The notes: generated by a model from the letters alone, not told the origin. Counted from the stretch's first letter, positions 1-13,236 are shown. The stretch is 64,000 nucleotides of DNA from Nautilus pompilius (GCA_018389105.1 JACATO010001106.1:109501-173500); one strand, 5' to 3'. Program-made: numbers and translations.

Positions 1-24
1 GATAGAGGCACCCCGCCGAATTGG

Positions 25-157
25 TCATGGATGAAGAGTCGGATAAAGAGCGACAAATTTGGCTCTCCGGAGGGAGGGGGAGGTTGTGCGAGATGCCAGC
101 AACCGCTCCATGGAAAAAATCAAAAGAGTTTCTGAAGCTACATCGTTATCTTGCATT
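25..157 (-). other. possible 3' exon at the window edge
   Basis: On the minus strand a strong acceptor-like tract (CTCTCGTGTTTCAG) ends at 158. It is followed by 43 open codons that begin with a methionine codon at 156-154 and stop at 27-25. The other two frames stop within a few codons. The stretch is richer in G and C than the flanking DNA. The peptide (start MQDNDVASETLL) is not one I recognise. A preceding exon is not evident: a candidate piece at about 555-609, followed by a good donor (GAG then GTAAGAAT), does not join in phase. This may be the end of a gene lying upstream on the minus strand, or chance. Confidence 0.2.
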
Positions 158-710
158 CTGAAACACGAGAGCGAAAGGAAATTCCGATTTAACTGACTGT
201 TTCTATGTACAAATTCGAATAGATGCTCTAAAATTAATATTTAATCTTTACAAACTAAGATCTAGAAATGAAATAGAGAAAGGAGAATTCGCTTTTTTTT
301 GCATGGGACATCGATCCTGTATTCTTTTTCGGTCTGAAAATTTGTCTCACTTTCCTGTCTGTAACAATACATCCGTCATGAGAGAAAAAATTTGCAGTAC
401 CCAAGTCATACGTCTTATGGGCTAAATTTGCAAGCGTAGTGAATACATCTAAGACATGAGCGAGTCTTATCTTTCTAAAAGTATGGATTAAGGTCGACGG
501 ATGAACTTAAGCACACTCTCACATGGTAAAGGCAGAAGATTTATCAATATTCTTACCTCAGTAAATGTCTGTTCAGAACCTTTCATAACTTGAACATGAT
601 ACTGTTTACTGCTGAGTTTTTGGAATTTTTTTTTCATTTTAAGAAACAACTGTTTGTATTTATCTCAAAAATTAAATTACTTGCAAGCTTTAGTAAAATT
701 ACTTACTACC
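158..710. other. unassigned AT-rich sequence
   Basis: No gene, repeat or element could be supported here. The only mark is the splice-donor-like GAGGTAAGAAT on the minus strand near 555. Confidence 0.5.
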
Positions 711-1994
711 AGAGTTGATGCATAAGTTTTTTTCGTTTTTTTACCTTAACAATGAGACTTTATACCGCTGCTGAACGTGACGTTTACAAATCAAAGTAAG
801 TTCCATTACAATAAGTACACTTCCTCAAACGAGTTACAAGCTCATTTATACAATTTTGAAAAAAAATCTGGATTTCTGGAGTCGATAAACTTTTAGAAGG
901 CGGTTTCAGTTGCTGCTTGGTTGGAGAAGGATTTCACACAGAGGAAGCTGTTGAGGTGTTTGAAAATGTGGTGGTCTGTGGGAGAAAGGTCTGGTGAATA
1001 GGAGGCTGGGTGAGGGAGAACTTGGTACCCAAATGTGTTCTGAAGAATCACTTTTGCAACATGAGGACGAGCACTGTAGTGGAGCAGGATTGGGGCTCTT
1101 CGATTTACCAATGTCAGCTGACGTCGGGATAGTTTATAATGAAAAAAGTTTAACTCACGACAGTACCTTTCAACTGTGATGGTTTCGCCAGGTTGCAAGA
1201 AGTTATACTGGATGGCACCAGTTGTAGTCCACCAAACAGTGACCATGACCTTCTTTGGGTGAAGGTTTGGTTTTGGAATGTGGTTAGGCGCGTTGTCACT
1301 GTCGAGTCACTGTGCTGATCGTTTTCGATTGTCGTAAAGGATCCATCTTTCATCACACGTAATGATTCGGTCAAGAAATGGGTCGTTTTGTTTCTTATAA
1401 CAACCAAAAAGAAAATCTCCTATCGACGATTTTCTTGTTGTTCATTCAGATCAAGAGGCACCCACTTGTCAAGCCTTTTTACCTTGCTGATTGCAACAAA
1501 ATGGCGGAAAACAGTTGCAGTGTTTACCTCAAGCTCTCCAGCAATTTCTCGCTCTGTTTTTCTTGGATCGGCTTCAACTCAGGCTTCCAGACGGTCGTCA
1601 TCACAGCTGGAAGGATGTTCTCTACGTTCCTTATCTTCCAGGCTCACATCTCCCGATCGAAACTTTGCAAACCATCGTTGTACTGTGCACTTATTTGCTA
1701 TGTCCTCGCCCCATGCTTGCTTAATGTCATGAGTTGTCTCGCTCAGTTTGTGGCCCCGTTTGAACTTGTGAAGAAAAATGGCACGAAAAACGTTTCTATC
1801 GATGCTTCACTCAGAATCCAGAAACTAATATCCATTTTATGATTTTTAAAGAGGTAGGTTTTGCATAATGTGTGTCAAACTACAGGCTGCAAAACGAAAT
1901 ATAACTTACTTACATACACCTTCACAAGCATGGAAAAAAGTGAACCATAAATTAACATAACATAAAACCGACAAAACCTTTTGTAACGACCTAA
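711..1994 (-). mobile_element. mariner-family transposon, copy 1, nearly full length
   Basis: The span of about 1.28 kb is the usual size of a mariner element. On the minus strand it opens with TTAGGTCGTTACAAAAGG at 1994, matching the end of the second copy at 18214 (TTAGGTTGTTACATAAG). The opposite end near 711-755 (GATGCATAAGTTTTTTTCG and onward) is a decayed version of the same inverted repeat. Between the ends lies a transposase relic in several frames. The two copies share long collinear stretches, for example around the CCTCACCCAGCCTCCTATTC segment. A TA target duplication cannot be read with confidence at the decayed left end. Confidence 0.85.
893..1830 (-). pseudogene. mariner transposase, decayed
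   Basis: Transposases of this family cut and paste the element at TA sites, using an N-terminal helix-turn-helix region and a DD34D catalytic domain. Read from about 1830 downward, the relic shows in order the DNA-binding part (FRSGDVSLEDKERREHP), the linker LDKWVPLDLNEQQENRR, the first aspartate block ITCDE, then VTVWWTTTGAIQYNFL, and the last block YSPDLSPTDHH with its third aspartate. The middle catalytic aspartate appears replaced: the usual HDNARPH-like block reads HYSARPH. At least two frame changes and internal stops break it, so it cannot be functional. Assignment to mariner is firm; the subfamily is not resolved. Confidence 0.85.
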
Positions 1995-4284
1995 TATTTT
2001 CTTGTAATTTTGATATAAAAAAGTAGTTTTAGCAAGAATTCTCGCAATTTGTAAAATATCACATGGCTTATTTTTATCAGTAATTTTCGGTCAGTAGATG
2101 GTATTTAAAGACGGAATTTATTTACCCGACGGTGCAGGGTTAGTAAACACGAGACCGGTTCAGTGTTTTATGCATCATGGCGCGCCAATTTATGAACCAT
2201 GGTAATAAAACAAACTTTTAAAGTGTGTCGCTTATTAAACGGACATTCGCCGAATTTAAAGATAAAATTAAAGATGATCTTCACACTGTACGCATACTTC
2301 AGGTTGGTATGTTCGATTTTATTTTCCTTTCTAATACATTTGAATATCATTACTTAAAATAGTCATTAGAATTTGGACATTCACTTTATAAAGATAAAAC
2401 TTTCTCGTGTTAAAAATCAAATATCAGATTTGAAAACAGTCAGGTGACATTTTTATTTGAAAAGGCTTAACCCTAATAACCAGTAAGAATTACAAAGAAA
2501 TTTAACGATGTTTATCCAGACATATTTACAGATTTAAAATTATATACTGAATAAAAACCACAAAACCACGTAAGTAAATAAATAGGTATATAAACAAATG
2601 AGACAGAATTATCTTATTTTCGACTGTGTGCAGAAAAGTTAATTATTATTATATATATATAGATACAATAAAATAAACTGGATTACAAATATTCAACGCA
2701 AGAATTTGATGATAAAGAAAAATGTTAACTAAGAAATAAAGCTTATTTTTAAACTATAAATGATATGTGACGGAAAAACTTTAGAACATTTGGTTGACAT
2801 AGATTTAACGAAGTAAATATTTAAATCTTTGCTAAACTCGGTTCGAGCGAGTGAAGACTCCAGAATCTGTTCGTGTATCGTGAGAAAATGTCAGTTGTCG
2901 ATCGCCAGCGATGCACAGCTTTAGAACTGTTGGCAGATAAATTTTTATCTTATAATGCAATGTTACTTGGATCTCGGTTTGAACCTTACCTTTATATTAA
3001 AATTTGTTTTAGAGATTTGATTTTCTTACAAGTAAACGAAATTCGGACTCGCCGCGGTGCTCTCCACTTTACAGTTTCTGCTTTAGTTATAACTTTGGTA
3101 ATGCACTTGGTTTACTTAGAAAATCTCCAATTATCTTCAATTTTCCTCCTGATAACCGCCGTGTGTAAAAACTTTTTGTTGTTTCCTTCGTGTACAATTT
3201 ACTTTCTGTATCATTTTAGCATACAAAAGAATTTACTATAGTTTACTGTTGACTTTGTTTCGTAATTCGGATATTTTTTCTCAACGGAGCTGTGAATTAT
3301 GTGGTGAGATAAACTGCTCTTTCTTGCATAGATAAATGCAGTGATCAATTTATTTACTATCGCACGTTTACATTTGTCTTTGTGTTTGTTTGTTTTTTAG
3401 TATATCCGAGCTTTAAAATGCGATTAAGTATTGAACAGATGGCGCACGACACAAAGGAAGAAGGATTCCACTCACCTCAGCTCTGCTCGTGTCCATGTGA
3501 TCGTTGGCAACGCTCTAGCCTCGCTCCTCTTCTGCTGAAAGCGAGGTTCAGCCTCACGCCTGCGGTCCACTTGTGCGCGCGCATGCGATACTTCCGGCCA
3601 TGTTTCTTACCTGCGCCTGGCCCAATAAACGTCTATCAGTCTGTATTAAGACAGATGCTGTTGCTCCGCGGTTCGGCTCGTCGCGTTGCTATAGCGACGG
3701 GCGCTTGATGGTCCGTGGATTCTGGACGTACCTTCGACGCCGAATAAGCGATCAATCGATGCGATTATTACTAGTTACTCATTTTTATAAAATTATTTAT
3801 AGCGACCGTTGGTACAAAGCACATGCTTCCCGAAGGCGGTCAGTTGTTAATTGGTAGCAGTAATATCGATCAGAAGATAATGAGAATGCAAAACCATCGC
3901 ATCTTGAAGGGATGCAGAACCGGTCGCCGACGCTCTTCAGACGAACTGTAATCACAAGATCTCATTAGGGATGAGTAAAGAAAAAACAGCAACTTGGAAG
4001 TAAACTATAAACAAATATTTAATGAGTGGAAAATTTTAAAACTTTAAAACTATTATCATTTCTATTACTATTAATATTTAGAGAATCAAGCTGTGAATAC
4101 AATAGCAGGTTAGGACCTGAGTACCAACTCAGACTTGGGCCTGATTTAAACTGCAGGTACAAATCAGGTTGTGATTCCAGCAGCCCTATATAAGACTTAG
4201 GTAGTCAAATCGACAAATGTGGGAAAAGGAAGAAACATTACAGCGTAGAAATAGGAAAAATAGTGAGTGCCCGTCTAGATTCCA
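1995..4284. other. unassigned region with a CpG-richer pocket
   Basis: No gene is supported. Around 3460-3960 the base composition shifts to GC-richer DNA with many CG dinucleotides (for example GCGCGCGCATGCG near 3577), which could mark a promoter or an old insertion. An open stretch at 2873-3241 lacks an ATG at its start, ends in a hydrophobic AT-driven segment and is not convincing. A short TA run lies near 2650. Confidence 0.5.
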
Positions 4285-5115
4285 CAGCGGTCAAGGCTGT
4301 TGTGTTGGTATACTGCTCCAAGACATCAGCCATTTTGGTTTATAAGCAGTTGCAAAGATGAAGAAAGCATCTGCTGCCAGAGGGAATTGCTCCCGCAAAC
4401 ACGTAGTGTCAGAAACAGGCGGATAGACAGGATATTGAAGTCTAACCGTGATAAAACAATACACCAACTGACAGACATTCAATGCAGAGCAATCCACACC
4501 CATCATCAAACGTACCTTGCGAAGAAGATTGCAACGACTGGACTGTGGCAGTAGGAGGCAAATGCGTAAACCACTGATAAATGTCACCAAAACGAAAAGA
4601 CGCATCATGTGGTGTAAGAGACGTAAACAGTAGACTAATGACGTCTGGCGCTTCAACCCCATTTTTACACAGATAGAAGGAGAAAGATTTGGAGAAAGCC
4701 ACACGAATCTCTTTTGCGTGGTCGTAAAGGCCTCTAGTAATGGAGTCATGATTTAGTGTATCTTTTCTTGGCACCCTTGGATACTTGGTCCATTTAGAGG
4801 GCAGAATAAATGCTAAAGCTAACTTCAGCATTATTTTCAATTAGGTGCATCAAACCGTGCTTCATGTCTACTCTGATGGAAACGAGACGGCTACATTCAG
4901 CACAAAGGGGCTCGACAAGCACGATGTTCTCATGGCCAGCACAATTTCCGGATCTCATTTTAAATAAGCATCTGTAGGACGAACTTTAAAACGCATCCGC
5001 CATCACGATCCTTTGCCCATCTCCCTCCAAACACTGTATCCAGTATTAATTATTGAATAGGTAACTATCCCCTCATGGCTATCATTCTGGCAAAAAGTGG
5101 ACAACCTGTTATGAG
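4285..5115 (+). pseudogene. Tc1-like transposase relic
   Basis: Across changing frames the plus strand gives a chain of peptides in the order expected for Tc1-type transposases. A helix-turn-helix-like part (DRILKSNRDKTIHQLTD, about 4420-4475) comes first. It is followed by RKPLINVTKTKRR and MWCKRRK around 4563-4625, then SSNGVMI, a broken tryptophan codon and FSWHPWILGPFRGQ at 4730-4800, which recalls the family's GGSVMVWGCFSWxGxGPL block. Several stops and frameshifts occur, and the first acidic block is not clear, so part may be deleted. No inverted repeats could be defined. Assignment to Tc1/mariner is reasonable; finer placement is not possible by eye. Confidence 0.55.
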
Positions 5116-6415
5116 ATAGAGGTTCTGATAAAGGGACCATCCTTTGTAGAAATGCATGGTACTGTATAAGGTAGGCTGTGTTGCTACTTATTTCTATAAA
5201 GCGAAGTTAAATTTTTCTCTCTAGCACACTTACAAATGCCCACAAATACATTTCCTAAAACTACAGCAACATTAAGAAGGATGGGTAAAGCTAATGCAGT
5301 ATTTGATCTTGGTAAATTTTGTTTTAAAATGTTAAAATTAATTATATGGATCAGGGTTCTGGTTCCTGTTCTAAAGATGTTGTCGCTTATTCAGGTCATT
5401 ACTACAACAGAATGGCAACCATGAACTTAGTACATACTGACTACTATGTAATTATCCAGAATATAGTTATATTTTCTGAAGAAGATTGATGGCAATTGTG
5501 GCTTTTTATGGATATTTGGTCTGCACTGAAAGGTGTCACCTAGTTCATTCATCGATGAGTTATGGGCTTATCAAAAAATTCTAAGAGATTTACTCACAAA
5601 ATACAAAAGAAAAACTCGAGTGCGAACAGCGTATGAGGTATCAAGCATTAGACATCTTTTCTTTGCATATCGTCTCTTTAAATATATAGAACCCGTAATC
5701 TGTCTGATTAATTCGTGATCTTAATTACTAATTGTCTGTTTTCAAGTGTAGTGTTCATTATCACAGCGATGCACATTCATTTTTGTCATTAAAAAGGGGA
5801 ATTCTAAGTGCATATTTACACGTGGCTTTTTAAAAATTCACAATACTGTTAAATAGTTTTCTTGTTTTTATTTCTTTTTTCCCTAATGTAAAATCAGCAT
5901 TCTATCTTATTTCACCAAACCAACAATTACTAAATTTTATTTTCATTTTATGTTAAAAATTTTAAGTAAATAAAAGTCATATCCTTTGGAATCCCAAAGT
6001 CTTTTAGTTTAGAAGTATTTATTGTACTTATGTGCGCAGCGAAACAAGTAAAAGAAAGTTTTAAACGAATCTGACTCGACACAGTTTTAAAGTACGTCAC
6101 AACGTTTTATCATTCAATTTCGATACTATAATTATTCTTTTTCAACTGTCAAACGCATAACAAAAAAAATTAAGGAAGCATCATCCTCAGATCGATATTC
6201 TATAGATTTCCAGGATATTTTTTAGCTCTTCAAAAGAAGAGAAAGAAGATACATGCGTCAAAGACTAGACGGGGGTGATACAAACACACCAACTTGCACA
6301 ACTATGATGCTAACAAAGTTGTCTGTGATCTCCTTGAAGGGAAAGTTATCTAATGATGTTCGTTATTAGGAGTAAACTGATGCTGACTTTCTTCCTGATG
6401 CACTGTTGCTCTAAA
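5116..6415. other. unassigned AT-rich sequence
   Basis: Short open stretches here (for example 5236-5424 and 5533-5718) show no recognisable domain and look like chance openings. No repeats were noticed. Confidence 0.5.
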
Positions 6416-7140
6416 ATTCTTCCTCAGATGTTAGCATTATATTATGATTCCTCCTCAGATGTCAACATTACATTAGATTCTTCCTCAGGTGTCAATATTA
6501 CATTAAAATTCCTCCTCAGGTGTCAATATTACAACAGATTCTTCCTCAGGTGTCAATATTACATTAATATTCTTCCTCAGGTGTCAATATTACATTAGAT
6601 TCTTCCTCAGGTGTTAATATTACAATATATTCTTCCTCAGGTGTCAATATTACATTAATATTCTTCCTCAGGTGTCAATATTACATTAATATTCTTCCTC
6701 AGGTGTCAATATTACATTAATATTCTTCCTCAGGTGTCAATATTACATTAATATTCTTCCTCAGGTGTCAATATTACATTAATATTCTTTCTCAGGTGTC
6801 AATATTACAATAGATTCTTCCTCAGGTGTCAATATTACAATAGATTCTTCCTCAGGTGTCAATATTACATTAATATTCTTCCTCAGGTGTCAATATTACA
6901 ATAGATTCTTCCTCAGGTGTCAATATTACATTAATATTCTTCCTCAGGTGTCAATATTACATTAATATTCTTCCTCAGGTGTTAATATTACAATATATTC
7001 TTCCTCAGGTGTCAATATTACATTAATATTCTTCCTCAGGTGTCAATATTACATTAATATTCTTCCTCAGGTGTCAATATTACATTATGATTCTTCCTCT
7101 GGTGTCAGTACTACATTAAGGTTCTTCTTTATATCTCAGT
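6416..7140. repeat. 30/31-bp minisatellite, about 23 units
   Basis: The unit is close to TTCTTCCTCAGGTGTCAATA followed by TTACATTAATA (31 bp); a 30-bp variant ends TTACAATAGA instead. Units are contiguous with no spacers. The first few (TCAGATGTTAGC, TCAGATGTCAAC) and the last (TCTGGTGTCAGT) have diverged, while the middle is nearly uniform, as expected where unequal exchange homogenises the core. Open reading through part of the array (6353-6598) is a by-product of the repeat. Confidence 0.95.
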
Positions 7141-7935
7141 TTTACTTTTAGGTTTTCCTTCTCTTCTTGCATGCTGTTCGAAATCTCTTTTAAGTCGAAA
7201 AACAGAAACCATAACGGATAACGGTTTGTCTGTTTACTCGAAGCCCTTATGCGCGACGTGAAATAATTTCCTCACCGTAGACGTTCTGCGTTTACAAATT
7301 CTCCGTGTAGATAGTTTTTTTCCGACAAAAAGGATACAGAATTTACCGATCTGACTTAGTTTTAACGGGACAGGAAGCGCTGGTCAGTTTGCAACTACCC
7401 ACAGTTTTTACCGCTAAAATATTATTGCAAAATGATGCCAATTGCGGAAGGTGTCAAGAAGCGATGGTCGTACTGAGAAGAAAGTTTAATATATTCAATC
7501 AAATGATGATAATAAATAAACACAGAAGTCTATTGGCTATATGGCGCTCGCTTACACTGATATTATGTCCCCGCACTTTGGCGATCAATCAATGCTCGCA
7601 GATAAACAACCGGCTGTTTTTAAACCAAAGGAAACTTAGTCTGGGGAACCGCCCACTGGTCATTTTGTACTGAAAACGGCTAAGTCGATGATTATTTTAT
7701 GTATTGCATTGGTTTGCATCCACGTCCCCGACCATCTTTCTTTATTCTTGTCGTTTATTAAATCTATTAAAAGCGCAATATATGAAATAAATAAATATGC
7801 AACCAATAAGGCGATAAACAGAGCACCGAATTGAAATATAAGCTGAGACCACGGGGGCTGGTTGGTAATTCCTAATTAAACGTTAGGTATAGCTATAATC
7901 GACGTCATATGTCTTAACCCTCGATATGCGACTGG

Positions 7936-8010
7936 GTTATTGCTCATCTATACGTTGATTTATGAATTTCCTGGTGCCGTTTACTTCCGTAACAACTAAC
8001 TCCGGTTTCT
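7936..8010 (+). repeat. dispersed motif, copy A
   Basis: This stretch contains GCTCATCTATACG and CTGGTGCCGT with an ACAACTAACTCCGG tail. Aligned by eye with 11093-11168 it is roughly three-quarters identical in the same orientation. It may be a fragment of an interspersed repeat; its family is unknown. Confidence 0.5.
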
Positions 8011-11000
8011 CCATCAAAGAATAACAATATATATGGGACAGACGATGGTTAAATTACTGAATTCCTCAGAGTGAAAGCCCAGATCGACTCAGTTTCGTAG
8101 ATGCACCCTACCATCATTGTTTTCTCTCGTTCTTCTATAAAATGAAGAGTTTTACTAAGAGTTTTCACGCAGTTCCCTGTGTTGCGGGATGATTCTTCAT
8201 AGTAGAAAACAGCGAAGCTAATTTCTCTCTCGCTAGGGTATTCTTCCTCGTAAAGATAAATGATAAAGCGATTCATGCCGCATTGTAAACAGCAACTCAT
8301 TTAAAATCAATTTAAGAAAGTGAAAAAAAGAAAGATAAGACAGATAGATAAAGGGTAGATCATAGTTTATGTCCCTCTTAAAAAGACAGTAAATGTCTTG
8401 TAAATTGGTACTTTACGTATATTTTATTCAAGCAGTGAATATGGTACTTTGTCCATTAACGTAGGAGTTTTCTTTAAATGCTCATCTTGGAATAATTAAT
8501 GAGATATAGCGTAGTACCGGTAAGTATAAAGATTTTACTTCTTATCCGTAAGAAGATAGATTTTCTTTTATCCAAATGTTGTACATTTTCGAGATACGTT
8601 TAGCCGAATGTGAAAAGCAGCTCACTGTCTATTTAATGTAGAACCAAGTTCATTGATGTAGCTGGTTCTTGATGTTAATTTCCAAGATGTTAAAACGAAA
8701 GTATTTCGGTTTGAACGTCATTCTTCAAGCTGACACAAGTTTCGATGATCCCATTTATTCCAAGAACGACTGCTTCTTTCCAAAGCACAAAAAAAAACAA
8801 AACAATTGGTTATTCTAGAATTACCCGTCAGATCATTCGGCGAAATTGCCAAACGAGAAATCAGCCGGGAAACTATGGACTCTTATAGAAAATTTTATTG
8901 ATATTTTTCAGAAAGATCATTCTCTCGCCGTATTTGCTGTCCATCGATGATACTTTCACCACGTTTCGCTGATGGAACTCGAATCAGAAATCTTTGGGTC
9001 GCCATTCCCGTTGTGCTGCTAACTGAACTTACTCCATCGCCACCAGGCTCCTGCACGAATTAGCTTTATCGACAGATGCTGCAGATCCGCATGAAGACTG
9101 CAAGAGATTAGACTTTTCTGAACAGCAGCGGTTACTAGTAGGATGATGGTAAACGCCCGAACAAAATCTCTATTAATATCCACAAACAGCACATCACCGA
9201 AAACATTCCTTTGTCGTGGACTCGCAGAACTACCGAAGGTGTGGAAATTTAGAGCGCGCGCGGAAAGTTTTGCATGAAAAAGAACAACAACAAAAAGAAA
9301 ACTACCTGATCTGGGACTTTTCGCCAGCAATCCCTAGCTTTGAGCAGGTTCATCAATCGAGACGCCTCTAGATATTATACTAGTTTTCCATGTGTAAAAA
9401 TCGAAACAGTTGTTCAAAAACCGAACGGACTTCACCCAACCCAGCAGATTTGGTTTGGTAAAATAAAACTGTCTATTTAACGTGATTGCCTCCGTGCTGA
9501 CAAAACTGGACGAAGAAAGACCAGGGCTAAAACACAGGTGTAATCAGGGAACGATAAAACGACGCTAAGCTTAAGTAACATGTTAACAGATATTTCCAGC
9601 TAAGAATGACTTCGCTGGCTTGCACCGACTCCCAGGAATATTCGGCCTTATTTCATATTATTTCTACGTATGCTTATATCTGGTTTTATTTATTTAGCTC
9701 ACTCTAGCATGACTTCAGATGAAAGAAAGTGATTGACTAATTCGCTAACAGCCCACAGATAATTGAAGAATCATATTGCAAGCTGATCTTTCCTGTAGCA
9801 TGCTCGCCATATTATCGAATAAATCCAACTTAAATTGAAATTAACGAAGGTTAAGCTGCAACAGATAGAATTACGCGAATATTTTGCATTAAAAATTCTG
9901 AAAACAAAATAAGAAATATGCCTTAGAATTATTTGACGCCATAACGTGTGGTATCAGAAGTCGGAATACTGACGGAGTCAGTGCGAGGCTCTTGTTACCG
10001 AGAGTGGACTGAGTTCAAAGCAGTTAGCGTGTTCAAAATTTTCTTTTATTTTCAGAAAAATTCATGGTTCCGTTTACTACATAATTGGTTTTTCTTTTAA
10101 TTATTACTTTAAAAAATCTTGCATTTTTTTTTTTTTTTGGTTGTTGTTTGCGGTCTCTATAAGGGAGATAACCCTATCGGTGGACCTGTTCTTCTTAAAC
10201 TTCGAGGCAACAGCAAAACTCACTGGCTACACGAAGGAGGGGTTAAACCTTTTATCCAAATTATTTACTTAAAATATTTATACAGCAACCGGCTCAGACT
10301 ACACTAAAAACGGCATTGTAAACAAACATGCTGCTGCCTAGGTAACCATGCTCTGATTACCGATATCAAACGATTACTAAAAGACATTCTCACAAAGGGA
10401 AAACATTTAAATGATGCATTTTACCGTTCCTAATTGAAAAGGCTTAAGTGTCCAGCAATTGTTTGCTTTTAAAACCCCCGCGCTCTCCTAGCACTTTTAT
10501 GGTTCCACTGATGGTAGTTGCAGATCGCAGGTTTGCCGTTACAAAGGTTGTCTCAGTCGTTGCGAAAATCAAGAGCCGTAATCATCTGACAGTTATTGCC
10601 AGGGTGCTGATCCAGAGACAGAAAATAAGATTAGTAATCAATACGTCTCGGTCGTTGTTCGCGAGAAACAACGTGTAGGCTTGGCTCCCGAAGTCTTCAA
10701 CTTGGGGATATTCATTTGAACTCGTATGCATTCATCAATTCCTGGCGCAGCAGCGTAGATCAGCGGTATAACTTTAGGCCGTGACGTAGATCATGCATAT
10801 TTAATTTATCAGCCCGTTTTATTTAACGTTGTTAGATCGTTTAAAGTTAAAGTAATAATACATTAGTATTGTAAGGGTTTCGAACCAAAATAAAAGTTGC
10901 AAGATTTTCTCTCTCTCTTTTATTTTTTTAGTGAAAACGAGATGTGCAGTATCCCAGGGGCTGCCCATATCGCGAACCATCCTAAACGTTCTGATTTTTT

Positions 11001-11092
11001 TTTAAAAAAAACCGTGTAACTAATTGTTTATTTTTATTACTCGGTACTAAAGTTCTCTTTTAAAAAAAAATATCTGAAAGGATATGACGTTA

Positions 11093-11168
11093 GTTATAGC
11101 TCATCTATACGTGTAGTTGGAAATTACTGGTGCCGTAATAACTTACCAACTAACCCGAGGTCTTCCCT
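11093..11168 (+). repeat. dispersed motif, copy B
   Basis: Partner of 7936-8010. It shares GCTCATCTATACG, CTGGTGCCGT and a CCAACTAACCCGAGG tail, about 3.1 kb away in the same orientation. Identity outside this 75-bp core is not obvious. Confidence 0.5.
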
Positions 11169-13171
11169 AGTTAAATAAATGCCATCTTTAAAATTCAATA
11201 CCATGTGAATATCGCGCAAACATGGTCTTGTTGATTCTTTGTAAAAGTGAATTTTTTTCTTTTAGAAATATTCCAATTATAACGCTAAATGTATTTACGA
11301 CCGACAGAATAAACGTTTCTCACAAACTATTCTCAGCAGAATTAAAAGAACAGATATTTAAATAACTAATTGAAATCTGATCGTAAAAGCAATGACAAAC
11401 GATCTGCTTAATCAGATTTCTTTCAGCGTGTTCTAGTAATCTCGATATAAATTCCACTAAAGATTTTCTGGAATTATTTTTTCTTCGAATTAAAAAAAAG
11501 CAATTTTATCATAAGTGTTAATTTATTTCCTATTTTCTTGAATTTTCTTTTTTAATTAGTTAAATCAAATTGACATTTTAATAATGCATTATTGCACGAG
11601 CTTCTTTGAAGTCTCCAGATAAGGGAAAGATTTTTTTTTAGAATTCGTTAATAATTAGTGATTTTAGATTATTTTTAATGGAATACAGAAACCGTACATT
11701 AACAAATTAAAAATTAGTCATAATTTCAGCATTAAAACGCAAATTCAAAATGAGCGCAATCTTGCAATAAAACGACTAATTGTTTATTACCGAAATAATA
11801 GCACGTTCTTTAAACTCGGCAAAGATAATTTTACCAATTTTGAGAGAGAAAATTGTAATAAAATACCCATCTAAACGCATCCATTGACTATCACTTGCGG
11901 CGATGTTTTAGATGAGTAATGATAGTGCTTCTGATTTTATATCTATACTGTTCACCATCTTCTGTGAATCGGTCTACATGAAACTCTCAAGGATTTTTCG
12001 AAACATGAAGTGATTAGAATATTTGAGAATTTCTGGTCCTCTGAAATAGATAGTTGGCCTCTTTTACATAAGAATTATACTGCCGAAAATATTTGGCAGT
12101 CCATTTACCCGTTTATATATTAAAAAATGCAATCTTTAAAAAATGAAGCAATGAAATAACGTAATAATATACATATGGACACTCTTCAGTCCATGTAATT
12201 TTCCAATTTTGGGTGGAAAAAGAAAATCATTGGATCTTTAGAATGGAAATAGACAACAACAAAAAAATTGTTTTGGTCTCTCGGTTTAAAAATTCAAGGA
12301 TTTTCGACAGAAATGGTCACGAAAGATTGACTTTCTAGCTCGATTCCTTCACAGCAGCAGTCTTGTTGTGGAGCCACTGCATAGGCAAGTAGTGAGCTGG
12401 GCCGTCCTGGTTAACTCTCCGTGGGTAGCGTGTATAGAATAACTGACGGCAAACAAAGGTTCTGGACGTCCTATCTATATCACTACACGCACATAATGGA
12501 GTGTCTTCCAAGTTCACTCTGATTGGCAACAATCTCTTTTAATTGTTGCAACATCTTCATCAGTGAGTCCAAGTACTTTTCAGTGGATCCCGCACGTAAC
12601 TTTGATGCTGTAAGAATTCCTCAATGAAGGATACCGTTGACAGATAAAGGAAGGGTTTCATCATTTTTAGTGCAACGTGCATGTGGGGCCGCCACTTGAT
12701 GATACACAGTCTTCAGATAAGAGTAATTCTAGGGAGAGATTTCTTGGACTCTCACATAACCTCGAATATCGACATACTTTTTTTGAGTATGCTTTACAAA
12801 ATAAATGCAAGTGTCGGCGCCAGAATCAATCATTTTTTTTTTGATTTTTTAAAAACCAATGCGACTTTCCGATGTAAATAAACGTGGAAGTGGCATAAAT
12901 ATATATACTGTATATATAATTTTTGGCGCCAAATGATGCAAATTCGTGTTGTTTGCTTTTTGTTCAAAAGAAATGTCTAAATCCATAGCACATTTTAATT
13001 ATAGCTATTGCATGACAGATACTAAATCTTCGGTCAAACAAATGAAAGAAGCCGACTAGGTCGCTAGATTATGCCGTGGAACAGGGGAACTTTTAAGCAT
13101 CGCCTTAAACACGGCAATTTCCAAGTAAAGTTGGTGAAAAATTCCGCAGCAAAATTCTTTGCGAAGACTCT

Positions 13172-13174
<3 letters not shown>

Positions 13175-13235
<61 letters not shown>
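13175..13235 (+). repeat. (TG)n microsatellite
   Basis: An uninterrupted run of about 30 TG dinucleotides, preceded by CTCTCTC. The long Cys-Val and His-Thr reading frames through it are artefacts. Confidence 0.98.

Positions 13236-13236
<1 letters not shown>

Larger units (their letters stand above)
7141..13174. other. long unassigned region
   Basis: I could not support a gene. Open stretches at 7389-7673, 8049-8300, 9019-9330, 10448-10678 and 12335-12532 have no domain I recognise. The last (minus strand, 65 codons, start MLPIRVNLEDTPLCACSD) sits in slightly GC-richer DNA and is the most gene-like. Poly-T runs occur near 10124-10139. A diverged motif occurs twice, at 7936 and 11093. Confidence 0.45.

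Noticed and set aside
555..609. Exon on the minus strand joining to the candidate exon at 25-157
   Set aside because: The donor is good, but the acceptor lacks a pyrimidine tract and the phases do not join.
2873..3241. 122-codon membrane-like protein
   Set aside because: It has no ATG at the start of the opening; the hydrophobic tail is what AT-rich DNA produces by chance, and no family resemblance was seen.
6416..7140. CRISPR-like array
   Set aside because: Repeat units of 30-31 bp abut directly with no unique spacers, and nothing else in the window is prokaryotic.
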